Of a stretch of DNA of 64,000 nucleotides, positions 38,587 to 49,410 are shown piece by piece. Origin of the DNA: Gemella haemolysans. Its GTDB lineage: Bacteria; Bacillota; Bacilli; Staphylococcales; Gemellaceae. The stretch's first letter is position 1; each line of letters opens with the position of its first letter. The notes under the pieces are model-generated. The model had not been told where the DNA came from and ran no database searches. It was given only the letters and a program-made list of their open reading frames with translations. A program made the position numbers and the translations under genes. The stretch is taken from contig NZ_CABFLN010000069.1 in assembly GCF_901873445.1 (NCBI RefSeq), positions 1-64,000 on the forward strand, read 5' to 3'.

Positions 38587-40896
38587 TTATTCGTGATCTT
38601 CAGCATATTCCTTTTCTAGAAATACTTTTCTAGGTTTACTTCCATCTACAGGTCCAATATATCCGTCTTCCTCAAGCATATCAATTATTCTAGCAGCTCT
38701 ATTATAGCCAATTTTAAATCTTCTTTGTAACAATGAAGCTGAAGCTTTTTGAGTTTTAGCAATAAATAATAATACTTCTTTGTATAACGGATCTACATCA
38801 TCACTTGAAGAGCCTCCACCTTGTGAACTTACTTCACTTGGTGTCATATTGGGATCATATTGAGCCTCTGATTGGCTTTTAACATAATCAACTACTTTTT
38901 CAACTTCCTCATCTGAAAGGAAAGCCCCTTGAATACGTACAGGTTTACTTGAATCAGCTGATAGATAAAGCATATCCCCTTTCCCAAGTAATGTTTCAGC
39001 ACCAGATTTATCTAATATCGTTCTCGAGTCAATACTTGAACTTACTGCAAATGCAATCCTTGACGGTATATTAGTTTTTATAACTCCTGTTATAACATCA
39101 ACAGATGGTCTTTGTGTAGCTATTATCATATGTATTCCAGCAGCACGAGCTTTTTGAGCTATACGAGCTATCGATTCCTCTACTTCTTTAGAGGATACCA
39201 TCATTAAGTCTGCTAACTCATCAATAATTACTACTATATACGGTAATTCTTTATAATCTGGATCTTTTGCAGCTATTTTATTATAACCTTCCATATTTCT
39301 TACACGAGCTCGCGCAAACTCTCTATATCTGTTTTCCATTTCTAAAACTACTTTATGTAATACATCTGCAGCTTTTATCGGATCTGTTACAACTGACGTT
39401 AATAAATGTGGAATTCCATCGTATATAGATAATTCTACCATTTTAGGATCTATCATTATTAGTTTCACTTTATCAGGTTTGTTTTTTAATAATATACTTG
39501 TAATAATTGTATTTACACAAACAGACTTACCACTACCTGTAGAACCAGCTATTAGCAAGTGTGGTGTTTTATCAATTCTTGTGAAAATTGATTCACCTGA
39601 TACATCTTTTCCTAATGCGACTGATAATGGGGAATTATCTTCATCATTTACAAATACTTCCTTCATCGTCACTAATTCATTTACAGTATTTGGAATTTCA
39701 ATACCAATTAGAGATTTACCAGGAATAGGTGCTTCTATACGAACATCTTTAGCTGCAAGATTTAGTGCTATATCATTACTTAAATTAACAATTTTGCTAA
39801 CTTTTGTACCAGGAGTTGGTAATATTTGAAATTGCGTGATAGAAGGCCCTACTATAGCTTTAACAATTTTTACTTCAATTCCAAAGTTATTAAAAGTACT
39901 TTGTAAGATTTTGGATTTTCCGACAACATCACTTTTTGTAATGGTTTGTTTTTTAACTGGGCTATTAAGTAAAGTGATTGGAGGAAGCTGATAATTATCA
40001 TATGATTCCTTTAATAGGTCTTCACTTAGTGGCTCTTCTTTATCTTTAATTGTAGTTATATCTTGAGCCTTACGTTGTTTTCTTGTTACTCGTTGAACTA
40101 TCTCTTCTTCTGGTTCATTTTCTTCTTTGAATTCTCTGATATCAACTACTAAATCTTTATCTTTAATATTATTATATCTTTGTTCATTTGAATTTTTTTT
40201 ATTATCAATCGCATAATCGTAGTTATCAAGTATTTCATCATCTAATTCATCATAATGCTCTTCAATATATTCATTCTTATCAAATGCATTACTAATGTGA
40301 TGTCTTAATTTTAAAACCATAGTTCTATGATTTATATTAAAATATAAGAATATAGATGTAATAATTGCTGAAATAACTACTAATAAAGATCCATAGTATG
40401 ATAATAAGTATATTAAAAATTTAACTGGATAGTAAGATATCAGTCCACCACCATATGTTGAAACTTTATTATTATTATTATATATATCTATAAAATTAAT
40501 ATATGTACCTTTAGTATTACCTACTAATATAAGTTGAAATAAGAAATCAATTAATACTAAAATAGTCACTACAATAACCGGTGTCTTGATTTTTTTATTC
40601 ATAATATAATAAATTGGTGTAGCCACTATAATAATATAAAGTATATAGCTGAAACTACCAAACATATATTTAAAGAGAGAATCAAAAAATCTACCTATAA
40701 AGCCCATCTGCAAGACAGACAATATTACAATAAGAACAGAAACGACAAAATATAATCCTCTATAAGTCTCTTTAGTTAACACAGGAATAATACTTTTCGA
40801 AGGATTTTTCTTTTTCGTAGCTTTCTTACTAGATTTAGATGTTGTTTTTTTACTTTTACTATTTTTTTTAGTTGTTTTCATTTTTTTTGTACTCAA
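38587..40896 (-). CDS. ftsK: DNA translocase FtsK/SpoIIIE
   Basis: A hexameric septal DNA pump that moves the terminus region to the correct daughter and activates Xer recombination. A basic N-terminus precedes four or five membrane helices (about 40-185), an acidic linker and a RecA-like motor with Walker A AGSTGSGKSVCVN, Walker B VVIIDELADLMM and ATQRPSVDVITG. It ends with a winged-helix gamma domain (KASASLLQRRFKIGYNRAARII) that reads polar DNA motifs. I place the start at TTG 40896, six bases after GGAG; the longer frame runs into fer. The protein is 769 residues. Being beside dif-like site 3 and near xerS is striking. Confidence 0.93.
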   Translation of the reverse strand: MSTKKMKTTKKNSKSKKTTSKSSKKATKKKNPSKSIIPVLTKETYRGLYFVVSVLIVILSVLQMGFIGRFFDSLFKYMFGSFSYILYIIIVATPIYYIMNKKIKTPVIVVTILVLIDFLFQLILVGNTKGTYINFIDIYNNNNKVSTYGGGLISYYPVKFLIYLLSYYGSLLVVISAIITSIFLYFNINHRTMVLKLRHHISNAFDKNEYIEEHYDELDDEILDNYDYAIDNKKNSNEQRYNNIKDKDLVVDIREFKEENEPEEEIVQRVTRKQRKAQDITTIKDKEEPLSEDLLKESYDNYQLPPITLLNSPVKKQTITKSDVVGKSKILQSTFNNFGIEVKIVKAIVGPSITQFQILPTPGTKVSKIVNLSNDIALNLAAKDVRIEAPIPGKSLIGIEIPNTVNELVTMKEVFVNDEDNSPLSVALGKDVSGESIFTRIDKTPHLLIAGSTGSGKSVCVNTIITSILLKNKPDKVKLIMIDPKMVELSIYDGIPHLLTSVVTDPIKAADVLHKVVLEMENRYREFARARVRNMEGYNKIAAKDPDYKELPYIVVIIDELADLMMVSSKEVEESIARIAQKARAAGIHMIIATQRPSVDVITGVIKTNIPSRIAFAVSSSIDSRTILDKSGAETLLGKGDMLYLSADSSKPVRIQGAFLSDEEVEKVVDYVKSQSEAQYDPNMTPSEVSSQGGGSSSDDVDPLYKEVLLFIAKTQKASASLLQRRFKIGYNRAARIIDMLEEDGYIGPVDGSKPRKVFLEKEYAEDHE

Positions 40897-40909
40897 TCTT
40901 CTCTCCTTT

Positions 40910-41122
40910 CTAGTCCTCATCCACATAAACTGCCTCAGTCGGACAATTAACTTGTGCTTCAAGAACCAAACTTCTATATTTTTCTGGAATTTCTTCTACC
41001 ATTGTATTATCATCGATTACACAATATGCAATTCCATCTTCATCATAATCATATATATCGGGACAGATAGCATTACAATTTCCACACGCAATGCAATCTT
41101 CACGGATTATTCTAGTTTTCAT
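40910..41122 (-). CDS. fer: Ferredoxin, single [4Fe-4S] type
   Basis: A 70-residue electron carrier. Cluster ligands C10-x2-C13-x2-C16 (CIACGNC) and a distal cysteine in NCPTEAV, with an extra C20, match Bacillus Fer. The acidic centre (YDYDEDGIAY) is typical. It overlaps rdgB by 11 bases and lies directly upstream of ftsK in one operon. Confidence 0.92.
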   Translation of the reverse strand: MKTRIIREDCIACGNCNAICPDIYDYDEDGIAYCVIDDNTMVEEIPEKYRSLVLEAQVNCPTEAVYVDED

Positions 41123-41696
41123 TATTTTCTTCTTTCAAAAATTGAGAAAATTTCTCTAATGATTGTTTTCTGTGACTGATACTATTTTTTTGTTCAGGAG
41201 TTAACTCTGCAAATGTCTTGTTTAATGTTGGAACATAAAAGATTGGATCATATCCAAAACCATTATTACCACGTTTTTCAAAAATTATTTCTCCGTGGCA
41301 TTCTCCTCTAAAAGTATTCTCCGTTCCATCTGGTTTTACAAGAGCGATAACAGAAACGAATTTTGCTTTTGATTTTTTTCCGTTTAGTTCGAATAGGACT
41401 TTCTCAATGTTTTTATCATCTGTTTGTTCCTTCGAGTATCTTGCTGAGTAAACACCTGGTCTACCACCTAAAAGCTCTACACTTAGTCCACTATCGTCTG
41501 CAATAGCTGTTTTCCCAGAAAATTGACTAATTGTACGTGCTTTAATTAGTGCATTTTCCTCAAAAGTTGTTCCATCTTCTATAATTTCCTGATTAAAATT
41601 AATATCTTTTAAAGTTAAAATTGTATAATCATCTAATATACTTTTAATTTCTTCAACTTTATGTTCATTGTTAGATGCTAATATTAGTTTTTTCAT
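41112..41696 (-). CDS. rdgB: XTP/dITP diphosphatase (RdgB/HAM1)
   Basis: Cleanses the nucleotide pool of deaminated purine triphosphates. LASNNEHKVEEI is the N-terminal substrate loop, ADDSGLSVELLGGRPGVYSARY the signature, and GFGYDPIFYVP and ISHRKQSL complete the active site. At 194 residues it is normal. The murI-rdgB order is conserved in Bacilli. Confidence 0.96.
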   Translation of the reverse strand: MKKLILASNNEHKVEEIKSILDDYTILTLKDINFNQEIIEDGTTFEENALIKARTISQFSGKTAIADDSGLSVELLGGRPGVYSARYSKEQTDDKNIEKVLFELNGKKSKAKFVSVIALVKPDGTENTFRGECHGEIIFEKRGNNGFGYDPIFYVPTLNKTFAELTPEQKNSISHRKQSLEKFSQFLKEENNEN

Positions 41697-41706
41697 TATA
41701 TTTCTC

Positions 41707-42501
41707 CTATATTTCGACGACTTCTGCAGTAATTTTTTTGTTTAGCCATTTAGAAGCTATATTATTAAAGTTTTCGCTAGCTTCAGAGATATAAAATTTA
41801 TGTTCTTTTTTATTTAATTTTTTCTGATGTAATTTAGCGTAACCTAAAACTGTACTAACCTCACGGGCAGCTTCTCTTCCTGAAGAAATCACCTTAATAC
41901 TACTACCATAGTATTCTTCTATATCTTTTTTTAATATTGGATAATGAGTACATCCTAAAACTACAGTATCTATACCTAAGGTACTCGTGTTATTTAATGA
42001 TTCTTTTAGTATATTTTTTGTAGCTTCTTTATCTAAATTACCTTCTGATTCTATAAAAGGTACAAAAGCAGGACAAGCTTTGTCAAATACTAAAATATCA
42101 GAGTTTATATTTTCAATTTCAATATCATAAACTTTAGAATTTGCCGTGAATTTTGTTCCTAAAACTAGTACTTTATTATTTTCAGTAGCTTGAATTGCTC
42201 TTCTTGCTCCTGGTTGTACTACACCAATTATTGGAATATCGTATTTATCTTGAAGATAATCAAGAGCTGCAGCAGTTGCTGTATTACAAGCTAAAACTAT
42301 CATTTTAACACCTTTATCAATTAAAAACTTCACAGCTCTATCCGTATATCTAATTATCTCTTCTTTAGTTTTATCACCATATGGGCAGTTTTTCACATCA
42401 CCAAAATAATAAATAGTTTCATTAGGTAACTGTCTCATTATCTCTCTAGCAACAGTTAATCCCCCTACTCCACTATCAAATACGCCTATTGCGTTATTCA
42501 T
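41707..42501 (-). CDS. murI: Glutamate racemase
   Basis: Supplies D-glutamate for peptidoglycan. It is cofactor-independent with two catalytic cysteines, in VLACNTATAAAL and VLGCTHYPIL; IGVFDSGVGGLTVAREI is the N-terminal signature. The length of 264 is normal. It is in the same - strand operon as recO upstream and rdgB downstream. Confidence 0.96.
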   Translation of the reverse strand: MNNAIGVFDSGVGGLTVAREIMRQLPNETIYYFGDVKNCPYGDKTKEEIIRYTDRAVKFLIDKGVKMIVLACNTATAAALDYLQDKYDIPIIGVVQPGARRAIQATENNKVLVLGTKFTANSKVYDIEIENINSDILVFDKACPAFVPFIESEGNLDKEATKNILKESLNNTSTLGIDTVVLGCTHYPILKKDIEEYYGSSIKVISSGREAAREVSTVLGYAKLHQKKLNKKEHKFYISEASENFNNIASKWLNKKITAEVVEI

Positions 42502-42514
42502 TTATAGCCTCTTT

Positions 42515-43246
42515 CTACTTGGAACCTAGTATTTCCTCAAGTTCTAGTATTTTTTTAAATGATTTCGTTTCAACTCCAATAAATTCTTTAAACAACATAT
42601 TAAAAAATGAAAAGAGTCTGATTAAATCTTTACTTTCTATCTCTAAAGTTTCCAAAAAATCAATATTTTTAATTGATAGATAGTATGTGAGTTTTACAAG
42701 TCTATCATTTAGTCCATAAATACTATAATCCGTATTAAATTTATCAACAAAACTGTTTTTTTGAAAACTATACCCTACATACTCATAATCGGTTTTTTGA
42801 TATTTAAACATAAAACCTTGTTCTTTCAAGATTTTTGCTAAAAAGTAGCTTGCAACTAACTTTTCAGATACATCTTCTTCAATATTATTTAAACAAAGTT
42901 TTAATAGTTTGTAAATATTAAATGAGTTATCATTAATCAAATATGTATATTCCAACATATTTGAAACATAACTATGCTTTAATACATCATAAACTATATT
43001 CGTATAGGTATTTTCAACTTCTAAAGTTGTTATTTTATTCATACCATTTGTAGGGAAAAAGTTAATACTTACTTCGTATGGTGTACTAACTTTTATTTTC
43101 TTTTTACTTTTATGTACATTTTCATAAAAAAAACTTTCTATATATCCTTGCTCAGTCAAAACTTGCAAAATTTCATGGTAATCTTTATAGCGTATTTTTT
43201 TTATTATAATACCATTTATATAATTTCTACTAGTCAAAGATATCAT
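42515..43246 (-). CDS. recO: DNA repair protein RecO
   Basis: A recombination mediator that loads RecA onto SSB-covered DNA with RecR. The N-terminal OB fold is recognisable ([20 protein letters not shown] and [12 protein letters not shown]), followed by a helical domain; the 243 residues and the place directly after era agree with Bacilli. No zinc-finger cysteine set is present. The start codon overlaps the end of era by 17 bases. Confidence 0.9.
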   Translation of the reverse strand: MISLTSRNYINGIIIKKIRYKDYHEILQVLTEQGYIESFFYENVHKSKKKIKVSTPYEVSINFFPTNGMNKITTLEVENTYTNIVYDVLKHSYVSNMLEYTYLINDNSFNIYKLLKLCLNNIEEDVSEKLVASYFLAKILKEQGFMFKYQKTDYEYVGYSFQKNSFVDKFNTDYSIYGLNDRLVKLTYYLSIKNIDFLETLEIESKDLIRLFSFFNMLFKEFIGVETKSFKKILELEEILGSK

Positions 43247-44138
43247 CCCTATAACCTAAATCACGAATTTGATTTGGTTTTGATCTCCAATTATCAATAA
43301 CTTTTACCCACAGCTCTAAGAATACTTTTTCACCTAGAAGAACTTCAATATCCTTTCTTGCCCTTGAACCAATTTCTTTAATCATTTTACCTTGTTTACC
43401 AATAATCATACCTTTTTGAGATTTTCTCTCGACAACTATAGTAGCAATGATATTTTTTTTCTTTCCTGGTTGTTTTTCAATTCTATCGATAACAACAGCA
43501 ATAGAATGTGGAATTTCTTGTTCTGTTAATTGCAATACCTTTTCTCTAATGAATTCAGAAATTACAAAGTACTCAGGTGAATCAGTTATTACATCGTCTG
43601 GATACATTTTGAAACTTGGTTGCAAGTATTTTTTAGTTGTATTTAGTAAATTCTCAACATTAATTGATTTAAGCGCTGAAATTGGTACTATTTCGACAAA
43701 ATCATATAAATCTTTATAAAATTCTATAATCTGAATTAATTGTTCAGGTGAAATTAAGTCAATTTTGTTAATTAATAAAAATGTAGGTACTTTTAATTCT
43801 TTGACAATATTTATTAAATGTTGATCTCCAGGTCCAAACTTCTCGCTTGCATTAATGATTAAGTAAACTATTTCTGATTCTTGAATTGCACTACTTGCAA
43901 GTTTCATCATATAGTCGCCTAATCTATGCTTAGGTTTGTGAATACCGGGAGTATCAATAAAAACAATTTGTGAATCATTATCAGTATAAACACCATTTAT
44001 AATATTACGAGTTGTTTGTGGTTTATCTGACATAATTGCAATTTTTTGTTGTAAAATATTATTTAACAATGTCGATTTACCAGCATTAGGCCTACCTATA
44101 ATTGTGACAAATCCTGTTTTAATTTGTTCTTCAAACAT
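43230..44138 (-). CDS. era: Ribosome-assembly GTPase Era
   Basis: Binds the 3' end of 16S rRNA and aids 30S maturation. G1 [10 protein letters not shown]3 DTPGIHKP and G4 NKID are all present; the C-terminal KH domain has [19 protein letters not shown]. The length of 302 is normal. It lies two bases behind ybeY; dgkA and cdd, which sit between ybeY and era in Bacillus, are missing. Confidence 0.97.
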   Translation of the reverse strand: MFEEQIKTGFVTIIGRPNAGKSTLLNNILQQKIAIMSDKPQTTRNIINGVYTDNDSQIVFIDTPGIHKPKHRLGDYMMKLASSAIQESEIVYLIINASEKFGPGDQHLINIVKELKVPTFLLINKIDLISPEQLIQIIEFYKDLYDFVEIVPISALKSINVENLLNTTKKYLQPSFKMYPDDVITDSPEYFVISEFIREKVLQLTEQEIPHSIAVVIDRIEKQPGKKKNIIATIVVERKSQKGMIIGKQGKMIKEIGSRARKDIEVLLGEKVFLELWVKVIDNWRSKPNQIRDLGYRDDIFD

Positions 44139-44140
44139 GC

Positions 44141-44614
44141 TTATCTCCTTAAACCAAATTTTTCTAAAATTTCATCTTGTTTTCCAAACATTTCTTTTTC
44201 ATCTTGTTCTGTCATATGATCATAACCAAGAAGATGTAGAAATCCATGAACTGCAAGGAAACCAATCTCTCTATCGAAGCTATGCTCATATTCTTTTGCT
44301 TGTTCGTGAGCAATATCTACACAAATAATAACGTCACCGATGGAATTTAGTTCATCTTCAAGTCCGATAATATCAATTTCATCCTCTACTTCATCATTTA
44401 ACGCAAAAGAAATAACATCAGTAGGAACATCTTTTCCTCTATAATCACGATTAATCTCTTGTATTTCTTCTTTGCTTACGAAAGATAATGACATCTCAGT
44501 AATCTCAGTATTAACATTTTCATACTCCGCAGCACATTCTAACAATTTTAATAACATATCTTTAGTGCTATCTTCTACTAAGTTATTATCATCTATAATA
44601 TCAACAAATGTCAT
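44141..44614 (-). CDS. ybeY: Endoribonuclease YbeY (16S rRNA maturation)
   Basis: A zinc-dependent single-strand endoribonuclease for rRNA processing and quality control. The metal motif is H123-GFL-H127-LLGYD-H133. The start is the ATG at 44614, preceded by AAAGGAG; an in-frame ATG at 44680 has no ribosome binding site. The protein is 157 residues, normal for the family. It is coupled to era. Confidence 0.94.
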   Translation of the reverse strand: MTFVDIIDDNNLVEDSTKDMLLKLLECAAEYENVNTEITEMSLSFVSKEEIQEINRDYRGKDVPTDVISFALNDEVEDEIDIIGLEDELNSIGDVIICVDIAHEQAKEYEHSFDREIGFLAVHGFLHLLGYDHMTEQDEKEMFGKQDEILEKFGLRR

Positions 44615-44685
44615 GTTGTTCTCCTTTATAATTTTAATACAATGGGGATAATTTGTGATATTCTCGCAAAACTTCCCCAAACTTA

Positions 44686-45159
44686 CTATTTTAGTTTATT
44701 GAAATTCTGTTGTCTTAAAGCTTCATAAATAATTAATGCAGCAGTATTTGATAAATTTAATGAACGAACATTTTCACTCATAGGTATACGTAATGCTTGC
44801 TCACTATATTTTTCTCGGAATTCTTTAGGCAATCCTTTAGTTTCTCTTCCAAAGATAAAATATATTTCTTCATCATCAACATTAGAGAAATCAAAATCAC
44901 AATAATTCTTTGAACCAAATTTAGTAATAAGATAATAATGTTTATCATTAGTCGCTTCAAGAAATTCATCAAAGCTATCCCAAACAACTAAATCTAAATG
45001 TTCCCAATAATCTAAACCAGCACGTTTAACATGTTTATCATCAATAGAAAAACCTAAAGGTCTAATTAAATGCAATCTTGTATTGGTACCAACACATGTA
45101 CGTGCGATATTACCTGTATTAGCTGGTATCTCTGGTTGAAATAAAACTATATTATTCAT
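44686..45159 (-). CDS. trmL: tRNA (cytidine34-2'-O)-methyltransferase
   Basis: A small SPOUT-fold methylase that modifies the wobble base of certain leucine tRNAs. It opens with [20 protein letters not shown], contains [13 protein letters not shown] and the trefoil-knot segment FGRETKGLP, and ends with [15 protein letters not shown], which are characteristic. At 157 residues it is normal. It begins six bases after ffh ends. Confidence 0.95.
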   Translation of the reverse strand: MNNIVLFQPEIPANTGNIARTCVGTNTRLHLIRPLGFSIDDKHVKRAGLDYWEHLDLVVWDSFDEFLEATNDKHYYLITKFGSKNYCDFDFSNVDDEEIYFIFGRETKGLPKEFREKYSEQALRIPMSENVRSLNLSNTAALIIYEALRQQNFNKLK

Positions 45160-45165
45160 AATTTA

Positions 45166-46518
45166 TTAAAATGGAAGTTTGCCACCAAACATTCTTCCTA
45201 GACCCTTTCTCTTAGATTTGTCATTCATAAGTCCACCAAACTGTTTCATCATTTTTCTCATTTCTTCGAATTGTTTAATTAACTTATGCACCTCATTAAT
45301 TGGTCTACCGCTACCTTGTGCAATTCGTTTTCTTCGTGGTACATTAATTATATCTGGATTTTGTCTTTCTTCAATAGTCATAGACTTGATGATAGCTTCA
45401 ATATAAACAAATTGCTTTTCATCAACAGCATCTAAATTCATATTTTTAAGTTTACTCATTCCAGGAATCATACCTAGTATGTCTTTTAAACTACCAAGTT
45501 TTTTCACTTGCTCAAGTTGTGTCAAAAAGTCCTCGAAGGTAAAACTTTGATTTAGGATTTTTTCCTGCATTTTTTTAGCTTCATCTTCATCGATAGAAGC
45601 TTGCGCTTTTTCTATTAAAGTAAGCACATCACCCATACCTAAAATACGAGAAGCCATACGCTCTGGATGGAATATCTCTAGGTCATTCATCTTTTCACCC
45701 ATACCAACTAACTTAATTGGTTTACCTGTGATAGATTTAATAGATAATGCCGCTCCACCACGTGTATCACCGTCAAGTTTTGTAAGTACTAATCCAGTGA
45801 TATCTAGTTGTTCATCAAATGAACTTGCAATATTAACAGCTTCTTGTCCAATCATTGCATCTATTACAAGTAAGATTTCATCTGGAGTGGTTGCTGCTTT
45901 AATATCTTTTAACTCATCCATTAATAATTCATCGATATGAAGACGTCCAGCAGTATCGATAATTACATAGTTAAAGTAATTTTCTTTAGCAAATGCTAAT
46001 CCTTCTTTAACAATATCTACAGGATCTTTATCAACATAAAAAACTTCTATATCAAGTTGTTTACCTAAAGTTTTTAATTGTTGAACTGCTGCTGGTCTAT
46101 AAACGTCAGCTGCAATAAGAAGCGGTTTTTTCTTCATAGTTTTTTTAACTTTAAGAGCTAATTTACCTGCTGTAGTCGTTTTCCCAGCCCCTTGAAGACC
46201 AACCATCATTACAGTAGTAATTTTTCCCCCTTGGTTAAGTTCAACGTTAGACCCACCTAATAGTTCAACAAGTTCTTCATTAACAATTTTAACAATTTGT
46301 TGAGCAGGAGTTAATGATTTCATAACTTCAGTTCCTACTGCTCTTTCACTAATTTTTTTAACAAATTCTTTTACAACTTTAAAGTTAACATCGGCTTCTA
46401 ATAATGCCAACCTAACTTCTCTCATCATTTCCTTAACATCAGCTTCAGAAACTTTACCTTTTCCTGTAAGTTTTGCTATTGTATTTTGTAATCTTTCTGA
46501 TAGATTTTCAAATGCCAT
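45166..46518 (-). CDS. ffh: Signal recognition particle protein Ffh
   Basis: Targets ribosome-nascent chains to the membrane with SRP RNA and FtsY. N domain, then NG GTPase with GLQGAGKTTTAGKLA, DTAGRLH and TKLDGDTRGGAAL, then a methionine-rich M domain (PGMSKLKNMN; EMRKMMKQFGGLMN). The length of 450 is normal. It follows ylxM by 11 bases. Neither ftsY nor the 4.5S-type SRP RNA was seen in the window. Confidence 0.97.
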   Translation of the reverse strand: MAFENLSERLQNTIAKLTGKGKVSEADVKEMMREVRLALLEADVNFKVVKEFVKKISERAVGTEVMKSLTPAQQIVKIVNEELVELLGGSNVELNQGGKITTVMMVGLQGAGKTTTAGKLALKVKKTMKKKPLLIAADVYRPAAVQQLKTLGKQLDIEVFYVDKDPVDIVKEGLAFAKENYFNYVIIDTAGRLHIDELLMDELKDIKAATTPDEILLVIDAMIGQEAVNIASSFDEQLDITGLVLTKLDGDTRGGAALSIKSITGKPIKLVGMGEKMNDLEIFHPERMASRILGMGDVLTLIEKAQASIDEDEAKKMQEKILNQSFTFEDFLTQLEQVKKLGSLKDILGMIPGMSKLKNMNLDAVDEKQFVYIEAIIKSMTIEERQNPDIINVPRRKRIAQGSGRPINEVHKLIKQFEEMRKMMKQFGGLMNDKSKRKGLGRMFGGKLPF

Positions 46519-46529
46519 ACAAGATTCTC

Positions 46530-46853
46530 CTAATTTTCTAATTTTATCAATTCATCAACATATGTTAATACTTCTGCATCATTTGTTGATTTTTTTATTT
46601 CATTTAGTAAAAACAATCTCTGATTGTTTAATTTAATTAAATTTAACTTTTCTTCAAACTGTTCCAATTCTAGTACTGTTCTTTTAATATTATTTGATAC
46701 AGCTTGTTTTGAAATATTATAATTTTCCGATATCTCTGTAAGTGATAAATCATTAAAATAATAATCATTTAAATATTGTTTTTGTTTATCACTAAGTAAA
46801 TCAGAGTAAAAATCATAGAGTTGTGAAATTTTTATAACTTGTTCTATTTCCAC
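46530..46853 (-). CDS. ylxM: YlxM-like SRP-associated helix-turn-helix protein
   Basis: A 107-residue UPF0122 protein with a sigma-factor-like HTH: YYFNDLSLTEISENYNISK. YlxM binds SRP RNA and modulates Ffh in streptococci and bacilli, and its position directly before ffh is conserved. The start codon is GTG after GGAGGAAG. Confidence 0.9.
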   Translation of the reverse strand: MEIEQVIKISQLYDFYSDLLSDKQKQYLNDYYFNDLSLTEISENYNISKQAVSNNIKRTVLELEQFEEKLNLIKLNNQRLFLLNEIKKSTNDAEVLTYVDELIKLEN

Positions 46854-46948
46854 AATCTTCCTCCAGTCTTTAAATATAAATCTACATCCTTACATTATAC
46901 GATAAAATCGCTATTTTTTCAAATTTTTATCATATTTATAAACAAATA

Positions 46949-46986
46949 AAATCAACTTGTAAAGCAATTTCTACAAGTTGATTTTT
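46949..46986. terminator. Terminator downstream of priA
   Basis: AAATCAACTTGTA (46949-46961) pairs with TACAAGTTGATTT (46972-46984). The - strand copy ends the rsmE-priA operon with a T-rich tail. Confidence 0.8.
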
Positions 46987-47017
46987 TAAAATTTAAAAAG
47001 TTAAATATCTATAGTGT

Positions 47018-49381
47018 CTACATAAAATCTATAGCCGAGTTATCTATAGTTATAGTTATTTTTTCTTTTGAAAATGATTCTGCAAAATAATTGTTAATAT
47101 ATTTTAAAAGTGGATGTAATTTACTATATTCTTTATCGTTATATCTTATCGCTAAATTATACTTAAACTCATTATTAACCTTATAAAATAAACTCTTATT
47201 AGGACCAAGAATAGATGAATTTTCCAATTTTTTATTGATAAAATTATATATCATCTTAGCAACCTGTTCTGTCTTTAATTCATCGTATCCTTTAATGGTA
47301 ATAAAAGAAATTCTACAGAATGGTGGATAATCAATAAGTTTACGACGACCTATTTCATACTTATAAAATTTTTCATAACTATGTTCTATTGCATAGTCAA
47401 TAATATTACTTGCAATATTTGATTGAAAAACAACTTCTCCTTCTTTTTCACTTCTTCCCGCTCTTCCAGCTGTTTGAACAAGTAATTGGAATAATTTTTC
47501 ATTCGCTTTAAAACTTGGAACTGCGATCATACTATCAATCGATAGTACTCCTACTAAAGTAATATTAGGAAAATCTAGTCCTTTTGATATCATTTGAGTC
47601 CCTAAAAGAATGTCAGACTTGTGTTTTTTAAAATCAGTTAAGAGCTTTTCATAAGCTCCTTTACGACTAGTAGTATCAGAATCCATTCTAGTTATTCTAA
47701 CATTAGGAATATGTTGCATTAAAAATTCTTCCACCTTTTGAATTCCATAATTCCCTGAAACTAATTCAGGACTAGAACAACATTTTTTTATACTTGAAAT
47801 TTTCTTATGAAATCCACAAAAATGACAGCGTAATGAGTTATCATGTTTATGGTAATTTAAACTTATATCACAATTTTCACATTTATATAAATGTCCACAA
47901 GAAAAACAACGAATAAAATTAGTGTACCCTCTCTTATTCATCAATAATAATACTTGTTCATTTTTCTCAATTTTCCCTCTAATTTTTTCAAGTAATGAAT
48001 TTGCTATAACCTGTTCCTTATCTTCAGTATGAACTACATTAATTTTAGGTAGTTTATTATTGAATCTATGAGTTAATGTTAGTAGATTATCAGGATTATA
48101 TTTTTCAAAATTATAATATAAATCAACAGATGGTGTTGCACTAGCGTAAACTACTGTACATTTATTATAGATACCTCGTTTCTTGGCTATATCTTTAGCG
48201 TCATATCTAGGAGAATCTGTCTGTTTATAACTACTTTCGTGTTCTTCATCAATAATTATTATTCCTAGACTATTAAATGGTGCAAAAATTGCCGATCTTG
48301 TCCCCAGACAAATTTTAACTTTACCATCTCTAACTTTTTTCCATTCATTATATTTTTCTTTTGTATTCAATCTAGAATGGATAATCGCTATATTATCATT
48401 AAAAATACGTTTAAATTTCTTTTCAATTTGCGGTGTTAGAATTATTTCTGGAACAAGTACAATGGCATCTTTTCCACTTTTTAAAGCCGCTTCAACTAAT
48501 TTAATATATATCTCCGTCTTTCCCGATCCTGTAACTCCATGAAGAAGATATTCATTAAATTTTCCACTACTATAATTTTTTACGATACTATCATAGATTA
48601 CTTGTTGATATTCGCTTAATATAGTTTCATTATCTAAAGTTAACGTATTAATCTCTTCTTTCACTTCTTGTTTGATTATTTCTATTACGTTTAGTTCTAA
48701 TAATTTCCTTGTAACTGTAGATCCTATATTTAATATAGATTTAACATCAGATTTTTTTATTTTTTCATGTTTATTTAAATAATCAATAATTAACTGTTGC
48801 TTTTTGGTTAATTTAACATTTTTTTCATTACCTAAAATAAAAAATTCTTCTACAGTATTGTTATTAATTTCTTTAATTTTACTAATGAGTTTTATAGCTT
48901 TAAGTGAGATTAAATATCCTATTTGCTCAATAGTAAAATATTTTTCAAACACTTTCTTTTCAACTAGTTTATCTTTATCAAAGTATTTTACATAATCAAA
49001 AAGTAATGTAGTATTTGCATTAATTAACTCATAATATTCTACATATTTATTCTTTAAGCTTGCTGGAATTAAAGACTCTATAGCTTGGATTCTTGTACAG
49101 AATAATTCATCAGACATAACTTTTGATAAAAGCAGCATTTCTTTTGTTAAGATTGGGAAATCATCTTTAACTTTCTTAATACTTTTAAAGTTATTTTTAT
49201 CATACTCTCCTATATATTCATTAATAATATTAATAATATATCCTTGTACTGTTCGAGAACCAAAAGGAACCTCTACTCTATAACCAACTAAATCTGTACT
49301 GGTAAACTCTTCAGGAATTAAATAGTAAAAACTTTGATCAACACTATGACTGTTTACATCTACTATTACTTCAGCATACAT
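47018..49381 (-). CDS. priA: Primosomal protein N' (PriA helicase)
   Basis: Restarts stalled replication forks by recognising forks and recruiting DnaD/DnaB/DnaI. The N-terminal 3'-DNA binding domain is followed by a superfamily 2 helicase: LLHGVTGSGKTEIYIKLV, DEEHESSYKQ. It also has the paired zinc-binding cysteines CFSCGHLYKCENC and CHFCG, and LGTQMISKGLDFPN. The length of 787 is normal. The start follows GTGAGGTGAG, 30 bases behind coaBC. The partner DnaD here is the short form at 5833. Confidence 0.96.
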   Translation of the reverse strand: MYAEVIVDVNSHSVDQSFYYLIPEEFTSTDLVGYRVEVPFGSRTVQGYIINIINEYIGEYDKNNFKSIKKVKDDFPILTKEMLLLSKVMSDELFCTRIQAIESLIPASLKNKYVEYYELINANTTLLFDYVKYFDKDKLVEKKVFEKYFTIEQIGYLISLKAIKLISKIKEINNNTVEEFFILGNEKNVKLTKKQQLIIDYLNKHEKIKKSDVKSILNIGSTVTRKLLELNVIEIIKQEVKEEINTLTLDNETILSEYQQVIYDSIVKNYSSGKFNEYLLHGVTGSGKTEIYIKLVEAALKSGKDAIVLVPEIILTPQIEKKFKRIFNDNIAIIHSRLNTKEKYNEWKKVRDGKVKICLGTRSAIFAPFNSLGIIIIDEEHESSYKQTDSPRYDAKDIAKKRGIYNKCTVVYASATPSVDLYYNFEKYNPDNLLTLTHRFNNKLPKINVVHTEDKEQVIANSLLEKIRGKIEKNEQVLLLMNKRGYTNFIRCFSCGHLYKCENCDISLNYHKHDNSLRCHFCGFHKKISSIKKCCSSPELVSGNYGIQKVEEFLMQHIPNVRITRMDSDTTSRKGAYEKLLTDFKKHKSDILLGTQMISKGLDFPNITLVGVLSIDSMIAVPSFKANEKLFQLLVQTAGRAGRSEKEGEVVFQSNIASNIIDYAIEHSYEKFYKYEIGRRKLIDYPPFCRISFITIKGYDELKTEQVAKMIYNFINKKLENSSILGPNKSLFYKVNNEFKYNLAIRYNDKEYSKLHPLLKYINNYFAESFSKEKITITIDNSAIDFM

Positions 49382-49410
49382 AATCTCACCTCACTTTCAA
49401 TAAACTAATT

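Noticed and set aside
49345-49360. Further dif-arm copy (GTTTACATCT) inside priA
   Set aside because: It is a half match only, lies in coding sequence and has no partner arm at six bases.
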